Assembly (NCBI RefSeq): GCF_025371035.1 | Contig: NZ_JANZXB010000001.1 | Span: forward strand, 310,001-374,000 | Direction of reading: 5' to 3' | Source of the DNA: Sphingomonas sp. LC-1 | Lineage (GTDB): Bacteria > Pseudomonadota > Alphaproteobacteria > Sphingomonadales > Sphingomonadaceae | Length of the DNA: 64,000 nucleotides | Translations under genes and position numbers: made by a program | Notes under the pieces: generated by a model | Seen by the model: only the letters and a program-made list of their open reading frames with translations | Database searches by the model: none | Told to the model about the DNA's origin: nothing | Shown here: positions 51,126 through 60,477 of the stretch, one piece after another | Layout: every line of letters starts with the position of its first letter | Numbering within the stretch: position 1 is the first letter of the stretch

Positions 51126-51389
51126 ATGTCGTACCATTTCCCGCCCCGTCAGATGCGCGCTCCGGCTGCCGCCTACTACTGCGGCGTGAGCGAGAACGCC
51201 TTCCTCGATCGCGTGAAGGCCGGCATCTATCCGGCCGGAATCCGCGATGGTGGCTGCCGCGTCTGGCTTCGCGACGACCTCGACGCGATGATCGACCGTC
51301 AGCACGGCGTCGTCGACGGCGATGCGGCCAACGATCGCGATCGTGATGCTGCGGATCCGTTCGCGGCCCGGTTCAGCAAGGCAAGCTGA
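51126..51389 (+). CDS. Excisionase-like DNA-binding protein
   Basis: An 87-residue protein with an AlpA/MerR-like winged helix: PAAAYYCGVSENAFLDRVKA then GIYPAGIRDGGCRVWLRDDL, and an acidic tail. Small proteins of this kind next to a phage integrase act as directionality factors. Its stop is 1 nt before the GTG of the integrase gene, so the two are co-expressed. Confidence 0.75.
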   Translation: MSYHFPPRQMRAPAAAYYCGVSENAFLDRVKAGIYPAGIRDGGCRVWLRDDLDAMIDRQHGVVDGDAANDRDRDAADPFAARFSKAS

Positions 51390-51390
51390 C

Positions 51391-52632
51391 GTGGCGGACG
51401 CCACCCTTCCGTACACCATGACGATCCGGAAGACCGGTGGGCGCAAAGGCACCCGCGAGCTTTGGTATTTCCGTCACGCCAGCCTTCCCGGCCCACCTAC
51501 TCGCCTGCCCGGTTTGCCGGGTGAGCCGGCGTTCAATCGCCTGTACGAGCAGCTCAAGGCCCAGGTCGAGAAGACGACCATCGCGGCGAAGCAGGCTGCC
51601 GACGAAACCTCGATCCGGTCCCTGGTCAATCTGTACCGCGCGTCGGACGAATGGACGCAGCTGAGCGCGAAGACACGCACCGACTATGGCCGCGAACTCG
51701 ACCGGCTGTGTGACATGGTCGGCGATCTCCCATATTCCCGCCTAACCTCCGCCGGCGTCCGCGCGCTCCGCAAGCAGGTCAAGGCCGCGACCGTCGCGTC
51801 ACGACAGGCGGCGATCGATGCCCGTGCCGCGCGCGATGCCGCCGTCGACGACGCTTGGGAAGCGCGTGTGGCTCGCCTGCGCGCCAAGGACAAACCGATC
51901 CCGGAAAGGCCCAAGAACAAGCGAAAGCCACCCGCACCGATCACCGAGACCACGGGCGCGCGAACCGCTGATTATTTCAAGTCGGTCGTATCCACGCTCA
52001 TGGAATGGTCGATCAATCAGGAGCTGGTGACGGTCAACGCCGCTTTCGGCGTGAAGAAGCTGCATCGGAAGAAGAACGTCGACGGTCGCAAGCCGTGGAC
52101 CGAGCATCAGATCCAGCATGCGATCGATCACGGCCCCCGCCACATCCGCGACGGTGTGATCCTCGGCGCGTACACCGGCCAGCGGCTGCGGACCTGCTGC
52201 AACATGACGAAGGCGCAGTGCGTCGGCCCCATGGTGCGCATCCGACAGGAGAAGACCGGCAACCTGGTTGACGTCGTCGCCACCGGCCCCCTAGTCAACC
52301 TGGTCGCGCGTCGCCGTGGATCGAACGACGATGACGACGCCGCTCAGCTGCTACTGCAGGACGACGGCAGTCCCTACTCCGAACGTCTGTACAGTGACCA
52401 CCTGCGCAGATGGCTGGACGATCAGGGCTGGCACGACATCAGCTTCCATGGCCTGCGCTACAGCGCCGCCGGCACGCTCAACGAGGCGGGAGCGACCGTG
52501 GCGACGATCACGTCGATCATCGGTCACAGCACCTACCAGATGGCGCTCAAGTACCTGTCGGCGCGGGAGGAGCAGCAGAGGGCGGCCGCAATTATGAAGG
52601 AAGCTGCTAAACGAAGGGAAAGCGAAGAATGA
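51391..52632 (+). CDS. Tyrosine integrase of the prophage
   Basis: A 413-residue site-specific recombinase. Catalytic residues are seen in AYTGQRLRTCCNMTK (first Arg), HGLRYSAAGTLNEAG (His-x-x-Arg), IIGHSTYQMALKYLS (His and the nucleophile Tyr). An N-terminal core-binding region (SIRSLVNLYRASDEWTQLSA) precedes it. The first 60 residues may form the arm-binding domain. The start is GTG 51391; ATG 51418 is an alternative. It is expected to use the anticodon-stem core of tRNA-Lys(CTT) as its target. Confidence 0.93.
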   Translation: MADATLPYTMTIRKTGGRKGTRELWYFRHASLPGPPTRLPGLPGEPAFNRLYEQLKAQVEKTTIAAKQAADETSIRSLVNLYRASDEWTQLSAKTRTDYGRELDRLCDMVGDLPYSRLTSAGVRALRKQVKAATVASRQAAIDARAARDAAVDDAWEARVARLRAKDKPIPERPKNKRKPPAPITETTGARTADYFKSVVSTLMEWSINQELVTVNAAFGVKKLHRKKNVDGRKPWTEHQIQHAIDHGPRHIRDGVILGAYTGQRLRTCCNMTKAQCVGPMVRIRQEKTGNLVDVVATGPLVNLVARRRGSNDDDDAAQLLLQDDGSPYSERLYSDHLRRWLDDQGWHDISFHGLRYSAAGTLNEAGATVATITSIIGHSTYQMALKYLSAREEQQRAAAIMKEAAKRRESEE

Positions 52633-52976
52633 GCGACGACATGGTCTGGCATCCGTGGGCCACGCTGGTCGACGATCTCGATGTCTTCTCGCCGAATCTT
52701 TGCAAGCGCACCAACGCCGTCGACGTCACCGGGCTCGGAACCTGGGTGAGGCTGAACAGCGCAAGCAATCAGGCGTTCGCGCTCGTGGTCCAGCGACGTG
52801 ACGACGGCTCGCATTGGCGCAGCTGGTGTACACTGGATCAGGCCCTGCCCTACATCGCCAGGATCCTGCGGGCGCACCCGTCCGGGCGCGAAAAGGTCCT
52901 CGCGGACATGTCGCGCCTCCTTGGCCCTCTGATCGTGATGCGGTTCTCGGCCAGCATGCGAGCGGGTGACGTATGA
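52629..52976 (+). CDS. Orphan protein beside attR, paralogue 1
   Basis: A 115-residue protein whose second half, SHWRSWCTLDQALPYIARIL, is clearly related to the next gene. Starts overlapping the integrase stop (ATGA). No known family. The C terminus is helical. Tandem paralogues beside attR are often phage cargo such as exclusion or defence genes, but no function can be read here. Confidence 0.6.
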   Translation: MSDDMVWHPWATLVDDLDVFSPNLCKRTNAVDVTGLGTWVRLNSASNQAFALVVQRRDDGSHWRSWCTLDQALPYIARILRAHPSGREKVLADMSRLLGPLIVMRFSASMRAGDV

Positions 52977-53335
52977 TCGAGGAGGATCGCTGGGAGGAGA
53001 ACAATCTGTTCGGTGGCCATTCGTTCGAGGGCGTCGACATGGATGCCTTGCGCATGGGCCACTCAGGCTACACCTACTTCGCAGGCGGAGACGTCATCGC
53101 GATTATCATCGAACCGGTGCCGTTCGACGAGAGCGGTCCCAAAGCAAAGGTCATCGAGCGCCGATCACCCACTTCGCACTGGCAAGCATGGTGTTCGATT
53201 AGCGAAGCACTGCCCTTCATAGCGCGTGCGCTCGGCTCCTCGGCGAACGAAGAATCGAAGCGGACCACGATCGATGCCCTCTCCAGGTACTTGGATACGC
53301 TGGCTTTGCTGAGGTTCGCCGCAACCCTCGGCTGA
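52973..53335 (+). CDS. Orphan protein beside attR, paralogue 2
   Basis: A 120-residue protein with SHWQAWCSISEALPFIARAL, matching paralogue 1 over about 50 residues including Trp, Cys and the ALP[YF]IAR core. The N terminus is acidic and aromatic (EEDRWEENNLFGGHSFEG). It overlaps paralogue 1 by 4 nt. Unknown function. Confidence 0.6.
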   Translation: MIEEDRWEENNLFGGHSFEGVDMDALRMGHSGYTYFAGGDVIAIIIEPVPFDESGPKAKVIERRSPTSHWQAWCSISEALPFIARALGSSANEESKRTTIDALSRYLDTLALLRFAATLG

Positions 53336-53340
53336 AGTGA

Positions 53341-53381
53341 GTGCAAACGGTTTGGCCGAGGTGCAAACGGTCGTTGCAAAA
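53341..53381 (+). repeat. Integrase arm-type site candidates next to attR
   Basis: GTGCAAACGGT at 53341-53351 and 53361-53371, then a partial GTTGCAAAA. TGCAAACGGT also occurs at 10625 near attL. Confidence 0.55.
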
Positions 53382-53426
53382 GCCAATGGATGCAGGCATG
53401 TTAACACGCTGTTGGACGTGGCCCGC

Positions 53427-53475
53427 CTGACTCTTAATCAGCGGGTCCTTGGTTCGAGCCCAAGTGCGTCCACCA
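53427..53475 (+). other. attR (displaced tRNA-Lys 3' part)
   Basis: CTGACTCTTAATCAGC then GGGTCC and the T arm and CCA of tRNA-Lys(CTT). It is the original bacterial 3' end, left without a 5' half. It marks the right end of the element. Confidence 0.9.
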
Positions 53476-53495
53476 TCATCCCCCTTTATTCCTGA

Positions 53496-54200
53496 TCAAT
53501 GGTCCTCCGGAAAGGGGCGATACCAATCGCGTTCGGTCGGCAGGTCGGGCCCCGGAGCAAAACGTCGTATGAGCGCGAGATTGAGCCGTTTGATACGACC
53601 GTAATGTGGGCTGCAATTGCCGCGCCCCGACGTCACCCGCTCCCCTCTGATTCGCTCGAATGCGACCGGCGCCCCATCAGTGCACCCCTCATCGGCACCC
53701 GGCCAGCCATCGGTCAGCCGATCCATCACATCCGCATATCGGCGATAGTCCCATGCCGGAACCGTGAAAGCTCGGGGGTGAACGACGGCCTCAGGCGTTC
53801 GACTGCCCAAGACATAAAGCGAGCCCTTCGCCGACTTCGCGCCCTGTCTCAGCGATAAGGTGAAGGCGTAATCGCTTTGGCTGAAACTGGGTGTGACGAC
53901 GAAACGAAAGCCATCCCCATGCAGAGACGCGATCGGGAGCAACTGCCTCAGATAGTCCAGCAGATCGTCATTCGGAAGGCGAGTGCCCCGCTTGAGTGGC
54001 CCGTCCTGTGTCTTGGACCACTCCCACCAAGATCGGGTACGACGCGCCTCATCCCATTCATCCCAGCAAATGGCACCGATGATGAACAGAATTTGGATCG
54101 CGACTAGCGTCGTCGTCACATAGCCGACGCGATGCAGCCATTGCAGCCGGGCAGGAGAGCGACGATGCTGAGACGCATCCTGCTGCGGTACGTCGCTCAT
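53496..54200 (-). CDS. Hypothetical one-TM protein
   Basis: A 234-residue protein. Residues about 30-50 (VGYVTTTLVAIQILFIIGAI) form a membrane helix; the rest is probably periplasmic, with no recognised motif. ATG 54200 follows GGGAAGCGGGGG. First host gene after the prophage. Confidence 0.65.
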   Translation of the reverse strand: MSDVPQQDASQHRRSPARLQWLHRVGYVTTTLVAIQILFIIGAICWDEWDEARRTRSWWEWSKTQDGPLKRGTRLPNDDLLDYLRQLLPIASLHGDGFRFVVTPSFSQSDYAFTLSLRQGAKSAKGSLYVLGSRTPEAVVHPRAFTVPAWDYRRYADVMDRLTDGWPGADEGCTDGAPVAFERIRGERVTSGRGNCSPHYGRIKRLNLALIRRFAPGPDLPTERDWYRPFPEDH

Positions 54201-54230
54201 CCCCCGCTTCCCGACCACAATCGCACTAGA

Positions 54231-55889
54231 CTAGTTTGGCCGCCGATCCAAAACACCTGCCCCCTGCCCCGAAGGCGGCACTGGCGGGGTTGACGATTTC
54301 GCGTCGCTGACCGCCTCGTCATACCAGCGTGACAGGTCGACCTTCATGCTCCGCAGCGCGTCGGGGTTGAGATAGGTCATGTGGCCCGCGGGATAGTAAG
54401 TGAACCGCAGATTCGCCTGCTGCGCGGGTTCCAGCATCATATGGCCCAAGTCGTTCTCGGTCCCGAAGAATGGCGTCGCCATGTCGTAATAGCCGTTCAT
54501 CGACAGGACCTTGAGATACGGGTTCGCCCGCATCGCGGCGCCCAGATCGATCGCGGTGTTGGGATTGTTCTGCGACCCGTCGGGCGACTTGTGCTTCCAG
54601 TTCCACGTCCAGCCCGCCGCATCGCGGGCCGACAGGCGATAGGGCAGTTCGGTCTTATAACCGAGCGTCGACTGCAAATAATCCTGGAAGGACGCGATAT
54701 AAGCCCCTGAAATCGCGTCGGAAGAAGCGTCCGTCTCGGGTCGCTCGCCCGCCGCATCGGTGTCGATGCCCAGATAGCGCGAGTCGAACCGGCCCACCGT
54801 CCGCGCCGAGCCGCGCAGCAGCTCCTTCTGGAAACGCGGCAGGTCGATGCGCAGGTTGGCGCGCTTGATGAAGTCGGGCGAGATACCGATCAACCGGCTC
54901 ATCTGCTCGGCGATCTGGTCACGTTCCTGCGGCGAGATGCTCTGCCCCTTGGCCAGTGCCGACATATAGGGCCCGACCGCAAAGGCGCGCGCCTGCGCCA
55001 CCACCGTCGCGACATCGGCGGGGCGATCGGCCAGGCGATTGTGATACCAGGCGGTCGCGGCATAGCTGGGCAGGTAGTTGAGATAGACCTGGTCAAGCCC
55101 CGGCTGGCGATAGCCATAGTTCATGATCGAGCTGAGCAGCACGACGCCGTTCAGCGCCATGCCCTTCTCCTGCAACTGATAGGCCAATGCGCCCGAGCGG
55201 AGCGTGCCATAGCTTTCGCCGAGCAGGAATTTGGGGCTCATCCAGCGGCCATATTTGGTGACATAGCGCTGGATCGCGCCCGCGAAGACATCGACATCCT
55301 CGTCCACGCCGTAAAATTGCGCGGGCTTCATATCGCCCAGCGGCCGCGAATAGCCGGTGCCGATCGCGTCGAGGAAGACGAGGTCGGTCTTGTCGAGCAG
55401 CGAGTCCGGGTTGGGCCCGACATCATAGGGGGCGGGACGCACGAATTCCGGACTGGTGGTGCGGATGCGGATCGGCGCGAAGGATCCCATGCGCAGCCAG
55501 AAGGAGGGCGAACCCGGGCCGCCATTGTACAGGAACGTCACCGGCCGCTTGGTACCGGGCTTCACCCCTTCCAGCGTATAGGCGGTGTAGAACATGGAGG
55601 CGGTCGGCTTGCCCTCGATATCGCGCACGGTCAGCGTGCCCGCCGAGGCGACATAGGGATAGGCGCGCCCGTTGATCGTCACGCTGTCGCGGTGGCGGAC
55701 CTCCGCCTCCTCCAGCGGCGCGCGGGCCCAGGCGGCCTCCGCCTCGGCCTTGGCGGCTTCATGATGCGAAGCCTTTTTCTCCCCCTCCTCCTGGGCGGCG
55801 AGCGGGGCGGTCAACGCGGTGGCGGCAAGGAGAAGGACAAGGCTTTTGCGGATCACGTAACGCTCACGATTGGATGACGGAGCCGTCAT
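54231..55889 (-). CDS. Secreted S10-family serine carboxypeptidase-like peptidase
   Basis: A 552-residue exported enzyme: a signal peptide (IRKSLVLLLAATALTAPLAA), then LYNGGPGSPSFWLRMGS (oxyanion hole), LLGESYGTLRSGAL (nucleophile Ser), MNGYYDMATPF (Asp) and YPAGHMTYLN (His) as the catalytic triad of serine carboxypeptidases. The ATG at 55889 is used; a GTG at 55856 would give a more standard signal peptide. Sphingomonads carry several of these enzymes, probably for peptide use in the periplasm. Confidence 0.87.
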   Translation of the reverse strand: MTAPSSNRERYVIRKSLVLLLAATALTAPLAAQEEGEKKASHHEAAKAEAEAAWARAPLEEAEVRHRDSVTINGRAYPYVASAGTLTVRDIEGKPTASMFYTAYTLEGVKPGTKRPVTFLYNGGPGSPSFWLRMGSFAPIRIRTTSPEFVRPAPYDVGPNPDSLLDKTDLVFLDAIGTGYSRPLGDMKPAQFYGVDEDVDVFAGAIQRYVTKYGRWMSPKFLLGESYGTLRSGALAYQLQEKGMALNGVVLLSSIMNYGYRQPGLDQVYLNYLPSYAATAWYHNRLADRPADVATVVAQARAFAVGPYMSALAKGQSISPQERDQIAEQMSRLIGISPDFIKRANLRIDLPRFQKELLRGSARTVGRFDSRYLGIDTDAAGERPETDASSDAISGAYIASFQDYLQSTLGYKTELPYRLSARDAAGWTWNWKHKSPDGSQNNPNTAIDLGAAMRANPYLKVLSMNGYYDMATPFFGTENDLGHMMLEPAQQANLRFTYYPAGHMTYLNPDALRSMKVDLSRWYDEAVSDAKSSTPPVPPSGQGAGVLDRRPN

Positions 55890-56268
55890 CGTTTCGTGTT
55901 TCGGCATTGGAAGCAAGAGTCTGCAAGAATCTGGGGCAGTTATTGCGTTCGCCTACCCGCCTCAGCGACGCCGGAGGCCGGGCGCCCCCCTTACCCCGGG
56001 CCGTACCCCGGCGAAGGCCGGGGCCCAGTTACCACCCGGACGAGATGGCGCCTTTCGTCGGCGTGGCAGGCCAATCGACACTGAGCACCTTAGCCTCCCC
56101 CCTCGCCATTCTCCTTCCCTCTCAACTTCTTCGCAACTGGACCCCGGCTTTCGCCGGGGAGCAGAGAACGTGAAGTTTTCCCCTGGCCTTTCGATTTCGC
56201 TCAGGCTGAACGGCAATTAGAGATGGGTGGGGGGCTGGCGGGGGGAACGGCCCCCGCCAGCCTCTATA
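55890..56268. other. Noncoding region with a REP-like pair
   Basis: About 380 nt between two divergently placed... genes that both read on the minus strand (peptidase start and aminopeptidase end). No gene seen. It contains two REP-like copies (next feature). Confidence 0.5.
56006..56159. repeat. Inverted pair of REP-like elements
   Basis: CCCCGGCGAAGGCCGGGG followed by CCCAGTT (56006-56030), and its near-complement (56135-56159; 23 of 25 bases). Each can fold into a GC hairpin. Such elements are scattered in sphingomonad genomes. Confidence 0.7.
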
Positions 56269-58854
56269 TCAGCGCGCCAGCCAAGCCTGCACGGCGGGCT
56301 TCAACCGATCGGCCACCGCCTTGCGCACCGCGATCTGCGACACCGAACGCTTGGCCCCGCCACGCGAGCCTTCGGGCAGATTGGCGGCGGCCCAGCTTTC
56401 GATCTTGCCGGGCATGGCGGGGTCGTTCGATCCCGCGCCCAGCCCGACGATGAAGCTAGCACGGTTGCTTTCCTCCAGGAAGCTATCGACCAGAGGCTTG
56501 TTCGCCACCGCCCAGTCGAACGCCATGTCGGGATGCGCGCCCGCGATCGAGCGAAGCAGCGCGGCGCGCTGCGGCGGGGTGAAGGTCTCGCTCTTGAGCA
56601 GGTTCAGCGCCCGGCGCGCTGCGCTTTCGTCCTCGGCATAGCCGAGCAGCGCGACGAGGCGATTCTTGACCACCGGATTGCGCTCGGCCTTGGCGAGGTC
56701 GAGCAGCTTGTCCCACTCGGCGGGCGTCGCGCGGGTAGCATAGGTCGCCAGGATCGGCTGGCGGATCGCGCCCGGAATCGCATTCGGGTTCTTCGCCAGT
56801 GCCGCGACATAGCCGCGGGCCCGCGCTGCGACCATCGCGTCGCCGTTGGTGCCCAGACGCCCGATCAGCGTCTCCCGCAGGTTGGAGACCAGCGCGCTGT
56901 CGTCCGGCTTGGGCTCGAATCCGATCCGGGCCAGCACCGGAGACAATAGGGCGGCGACCTTCGCCCGCAGCGGCTTTTCCAGCGGCGTGCCCTCGTACAG
57001 TCCGTCCAGACGCGCCAATTCGCCCGCGACCGTTTGCCATTCCAGCGGATCGGCTTCGGGTCGAACCTGTGCCATCAGATCGAACCAGCGGGCCAGATTC
57101 TGATAGCCGCCCGCCGCCAGCGCATAATCATCGCCCAGCGTGCCCAGGCGATCATCCAGCGAGAGCTTGGCATAGTCGCGCACGATCGCGGCATGGCCCG
57201 CATCGTCATACATGACGCGGGTATAGGAACCCTTGCCGCGATTGAGGACCAGCGTCCCGCAGCCGCCGACCGTGACCGGCGCCGGCGCCGCCCCCGTGAC
57301 GATGGCGCTGGTTTCGCCCCCGCCGATCGTCGCCACGCGGATCGGCACGTGCCAGGTCTGCGCGGCCTTGGAGGCCTCATCCAGACCGAAGCGTCCCTGG
57401 GACAGCATCGCGACCGTCTTGCCACCCTCGCAGCGCGAACCCGACAGGGTGATCAGCGGGACGCCGCCCTGCAGCGTGAAGTCGTTCGCGATCGTCGCGA
57501 CATTGGTGCCCGACGCCTTGGACAGTTCCTCCCAAAGCTGATCGGTGACGGTGTTCTGGTATTTGTACTTGGCCATATAGGCGCGAATGCCCTTGCGGAA
57601 CGTGTCCGCGCCCAGCGTGGACTCAAGCATCCCGATCACCGCCTGCCCTTTCAGATAGGTGATGCTGTCGAACGCCTCGCCGATCTGGTCGACGGTCTCG
57701 ACCTTGCGGATGATCGGATGGGTGGCGCTGGTCGCGTCGATCCCCATCGCCGATTCGCGCTCGCCAGCGACGCTGGCGGCGGCAGCTTCCCAGGCGGGGT
57801 TCAGGTCGTTGGAGGCCTTGCCCTCCATCCACGAGGCGAAACCTTCGTTCAGCCAGAGGTCGTCCCACCAGCGCGGGGTGACGAGATCGCCAAACCATTG
57901 GTGCGCCATCTCATGCGCGACGACGGTGTGGATGCGCTGGCGATTGCTCTCCGACATGACCTGCGGATTGAAGAGCAACTCGTTCTCGAAATAGAAGATC
58001 GCGCCCCAATTCTCCATCGCGCCGAAGAACTGGCTGGAGCCGGGCCCCGCGATCATGTCCATCTTGGGCAACGGATAGGGCGTGCCGAAATAGTCGTTGT
58101 AATAGGACAGCAGCTTGGTCGCCGCGCCCAGCGAATAATCGCCCTGGTCGACCACGCCCTTGCGGCTGACCACGCCGATCTGGACGCCGCCCGCGTCCAC
58201 CGTCTTGCGGTCGAGATTGCCCGATCCGAAATAAAGCAGATAGCTCGACATCACCGGCGTCTCGTCGAAGCGATAGAGCTGCGTCCCGTCCGCCTGCGGG
58301 GTGATCGACGCGGCGGGCATGTTGCTGATCGCGCGCTGGCCCTTGGGGGCGGTGGCGGTCAGGCGGAACTTGGCCTTGAAGGCGGGCTCGTCCCACATCG
58401 GCGCGAAGCGGCGCGCGTCGGGCGCCTCGAACTGGGTCGCCAGCATGCGATCGGGCGTGCCGTCGGCATTGGTATAGTCGATCGCGAACAGGCCGTTGGC
58501 CGAACGGTTGATCGTCCCCGTCCAGGCGAAGCCCACCTTGTGCCGCCCGACCGCGGCCGCCTGTGGCAGAGTCAGCGTCACCGTCTGCGCATCCTTGTCG
58601 AGCGCGAAAGGCACCGGCTTTCCGTCGAAGGTGGCGCGGGTAATCTTCAACTCGGCCGCATTCAGGACGATCGTCGCGGTCGCCTGGCGCACGTCGACAT
58701 CGACGGTTTCCTCGCCGGAAAAGCTCATCGCCTTGGCATCGGGCCGGACGGTGATATCGTACAGGATCGGCGCCACCGTCTGCGGCAGCTGACCCGCCGC
58801 CAGAGCCGGGGTGGAAACGGTCAGGACAAGCAGGACCGAAAGGGCGGACTTCAT
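56269..58854 (-). CDS. M1-family zinc aminopeptidase, secreted
   Basis: An 861-residue metallopeptidase with a signal peptide (MKSALSVLLVLTVSTPALAA). GAMENWGAI is the exopeptidase motif, VVAHEMAHQWFGD the HExxH zinc site and WLNEGFASWME carries the third ligand. The C-terminal ERAP1-like helical domain follows from about residue 540. The ATG at 58854 is preferred to a TTG at 58863. It removes N-terminal residues from peptides in the periplasm, which fits the neighbouring carboxypeptidase. Confidence 0.92.
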   Translation of the reverse strand: MKSALSVLLVLTVSTPALAAGQLPQTVAPILYDITVRPDAKAMSFSGEETVDVDVRQATATIVLNAAELKITRATFDGKPVPFALDKDAQTVTLTLPQAAAVGRHKVGFAWTGTINRSANGLFAIDYTNADGTPDRMLATQFEAPDARRFAPMWDEPAFKAKFRLTATAPKGQRAISNMPAASITPQADGTQLYRFDETPVMSSYLLYFGSGNLDRKTVDAGGVQIGVVSRKGVVDQGDYSLGAATKLLSYYNDYFGTPYPLPKMDMIAGPGSSQFFGAMENWGAIFYFENELLFNPQVMSESNRQRIHTVVAHEMAHQWFGDLVTPRWWDDLWLNEGFASWMEGKASNDLNPAWEAAAASVAGERESAMGIDATSATHPIIRKVETVDQIGEAFDSITYLKGQAVIGMLESTLGADTFRKGIRAYMAKYKYQNTVTDQLWEELSKASGTNVATIANDFTLQGGVPLITLSGSRCEGGKTVAMLSQGRFGLDEASKAAQTWHVPIRVATIGGGETSAIVTGAAPAPVTVGGCGTLVLNRGKGSYTRVMYDDAGHAAIVRDYAKLSLDDRLGTLGDDYALAAGGYQNLARWFDLMAQVRPEADPLEWQTVAGELARLDGLYEGTPLEKPLRAKVAALLSPVLARIGFEPKPDDSALVSNLRETLIGRLGTNGDAMVAARARGYVAALAKNPNAIPGAIRQPILATYATRATPAEWDKLLDLAKAERNPVVKNRLVALLGYAEDESAARRALNLLKSETFTPPQRAALLRSIAGAHPDMAFDWAVANKPLVDSFLEESNRASFIVGLGAGSNDPAMPGKIESWAAANLPEGSRGGAKRSVSQIAVRKAVADRLKPAVQAWLAR

Positions 58855-58991
58855 CGCGTTCAAAGCCTTTCAACTAGGAATGGCAAAGCTCTACGCGCTC
58901 GACAGCGCAAAGCAAATGACGCTCATGTCATAAAGTTACATGGTCCAACCCTTCTGCTGGACAGGCTTTCCGTTTACGTTATCGTCAACTC

Positions 58992-59945
58992 ATGAGCCTG
59001 CCCCCCGCCTTGAGTCGTCTCGCGCTGCCCGTCATCGGGTCACCGCTGTTCATCATCTCGAACCCCGATCTGGTCATTGCCCAGTGCAAGGCGGGGATCG
59101 TCGGCTCGTTTCCGGCGCTGAATGCACGACCCGCCACCTTGCTCGACGAGTGGCTGCACCGCATCACCGAGGAACTGGCGGCTCATGACCGCGCGCATCC
59201 CGATCGGCCCGCCGCTCCCTTTGCGGTCAACCAGATCGTGCACCGCTCCAACGACCGGCTGGAGACCGATCTGGCAACCTGCGCCAAGTGGAAAGTCCCG
59301 ATCGTTATCACCTCGCTGGGCGCGCGGGAGGATGTGAATGCGGGTGTCCATGGCTGGGGCGGCATCACCTTGCACGACGTGATCGACGATCGCTTCGCGC
59401 GCAAGGCGGTCGAGAAGGGCGCGGATGGCCTGATCGCGGTGGCGACGGGCGCGGGCGGCCATGCGGGGCGTCTATCCCCCTTCGCGCTGGTACAAGAGAT
59501 CCGGGCCTGGTTCGACGGGCCATTGGCCTTGGCGGGATCGATCGCGACCGGTGACGCGATCCTGGCCGCCCAGGCAGTGGGCGCCGATCTGGCCTATATC
59601 GGCTCCCCCTTCATCGCCACGGTCGAGGCCAATGCGGCGGACGCCTATAAGCAGGCGGTGGTCGAGGGCCGCGCGAGCGACATCGTCTATTCCAGCCTGT
59701 TCACCGGCGTTCATGGCAATTACCTTCGTGCGTCGATCGTCGCGGCAGGACTCGATCCCGATCATCTGCCCGAAGGAGACGCCGCGACCATGAACTTTGG
59801 CGGCGGACAGGCGGCTAAGGCCTGGCGGGACATTTGGGGTGCGGGTCAGGGGATCGGCGCGATCGACCACATTGCGCCTGCGGCCGAGCGGATAGCCACG
59901 CTCGCCGGGCAATATGACGCCGCCCGGGCGCGGCTGCTGACTTAA
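58992..59945 (+). CDS. Nitronate monooxygenase-like flavoprotein
   Basis: A 317-residue TIM-barrel flavoprotein of the NPD/NMO family. SPLFIISNPDLVIAQCKAG at the start, DGLIAVATGAGGHAGR (FMN phosphate binding) and LALAGSIATGDAILAAQAVG with GADLAYIGSPFIAT are diagnostic. It oxidises propionate-3-nitronate or similar nitronates, or has an unassigned flavin role. Its stop overlaps the stop of the convergent rcdA-like gene. Confidence 0.9.
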   Translation: MSLPPALSRLALPVIGSPLFIISNPDLVIAQCKAGIVGSFPALNARPATLLDEWLHRITEELAAHDRAHPDRPAAPFAVNQIVHRSNDRLETDLATCAKWKVPIVITSLGAREDVNAGVHGWGGITLHDVIDDRFARKAVEKGADGLIAVATGAGGHAGRLSPFALVQEIRAWFDGPLALAGSIATGDAILAAQAVGADLAYIGSPFIATVEANAADAYKQAVVEGRASDIVYSSLFTGVHGNYLRASIVAAGLDPDHLPEGDAATMNFGGGQAAKAWRDIWGAGQGIGAIDHIAPAAERIATLAGQYDAARARLLT

Positions 59946-60403
59946 AACGCGTGGATCAGCCGCGCCTGTAGGCTCTGGACCGGGCTTCCCACCGGTCTTG
60001 CATCGTCGGCCATCCGGTCGAGCCGTTCGACACGGCGATGCAGGTCGAGACTGGCCTGGGTCAGGCGACGGGCATGAACCGGAAGCTGTTCGACCCGTTG
60101 CGCATCCGTTTCGGGCGAACGGCCCAGACGCCGTACCGGCTCCCGCGCCTCCGTCCAGTCCAGTTCCCCCGCATCCACGGCCCGCTGGGTCAGCACCCAG
60201 GCCAGGACATGCATCAGCCGCGTCGTCACCTTGAGCGACTCGCATGAAAAGGTAACGCGAAGGACGGGGCTGAGCCCGTCACGATCCTGACGCCCGATCC
60301 CGTCGAAATAGCTGCGTGCCGCCTCGGCCAGCATCATTGTCTCGGCATAAAGGCCATCGATCAGCCGGGTCTGGAAATGGCTTTCGATCGGGGGATGCAG
60401 CAT
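59942..60403 (-). CDS. DUF1465 / RcdA-like protein
   Basis: A 153-residue helical protein (QTRLIDGLYAETMMLAEAAR, then SPVLRVTFSCESLKVTTRLM) that matches DUF1465. In Caulobacter the member RcdA helps ClpXP degrade CtrA. In sphingomonads the role is presumed similar. Convergent with the nitronate monooxygenase-like gene. Confidence 0.85.
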   Translation of the reverse strand: MLHPPIESHFQTRLIDGLYAETMMLAEAARSYFDGIGRQDRDGLSPVLRVTFSCESLKVTTRLMHVLAWVLTQRAVDAGELDWTEAREPVRRLGRSPETDAQRVEQLPVHARRLTQASLDLHRRVERLDRMADDARPVGSPVQSLQARLIHAF

Positions 60404-60477
60404 GGCTTTGACGCTCGCATGGGGCCGCCGCCTCGGGCAAGTGGGCGGATCGGGGGACTTGTCCCGATCCGGCGCGG

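Larger units (their letters stand above)
10509..53475. mobile_element. Integrated siphovirus-type prophage in tRNA-Lys(CTT)
   Basis: Boundaries are set by a 49-nt direct repeat of the tRNA-Lys 3' part (10509-10557 and 53427-53475), differing only at two bases of the variable loop. Inside are integrase, excisionase-like, terminase, portal, capsid, tail, lysis and replication genes. The integrase lies at the right end about 800 bp from attR. Most structural genes read right to left. The element is about 43 kb and looks intact: no broken structural gene was seen, so it may be inducible. Besides phage genes it carries a restriction-modification pair and a MobV relaxase. Confidence 0.93.

Noticed and set aside
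53427-53475. A fourth tRNA-Lys gene
   Set aside because: Only the 3' part is present; acceptor 5' strand and D arm are missing. It is attR.
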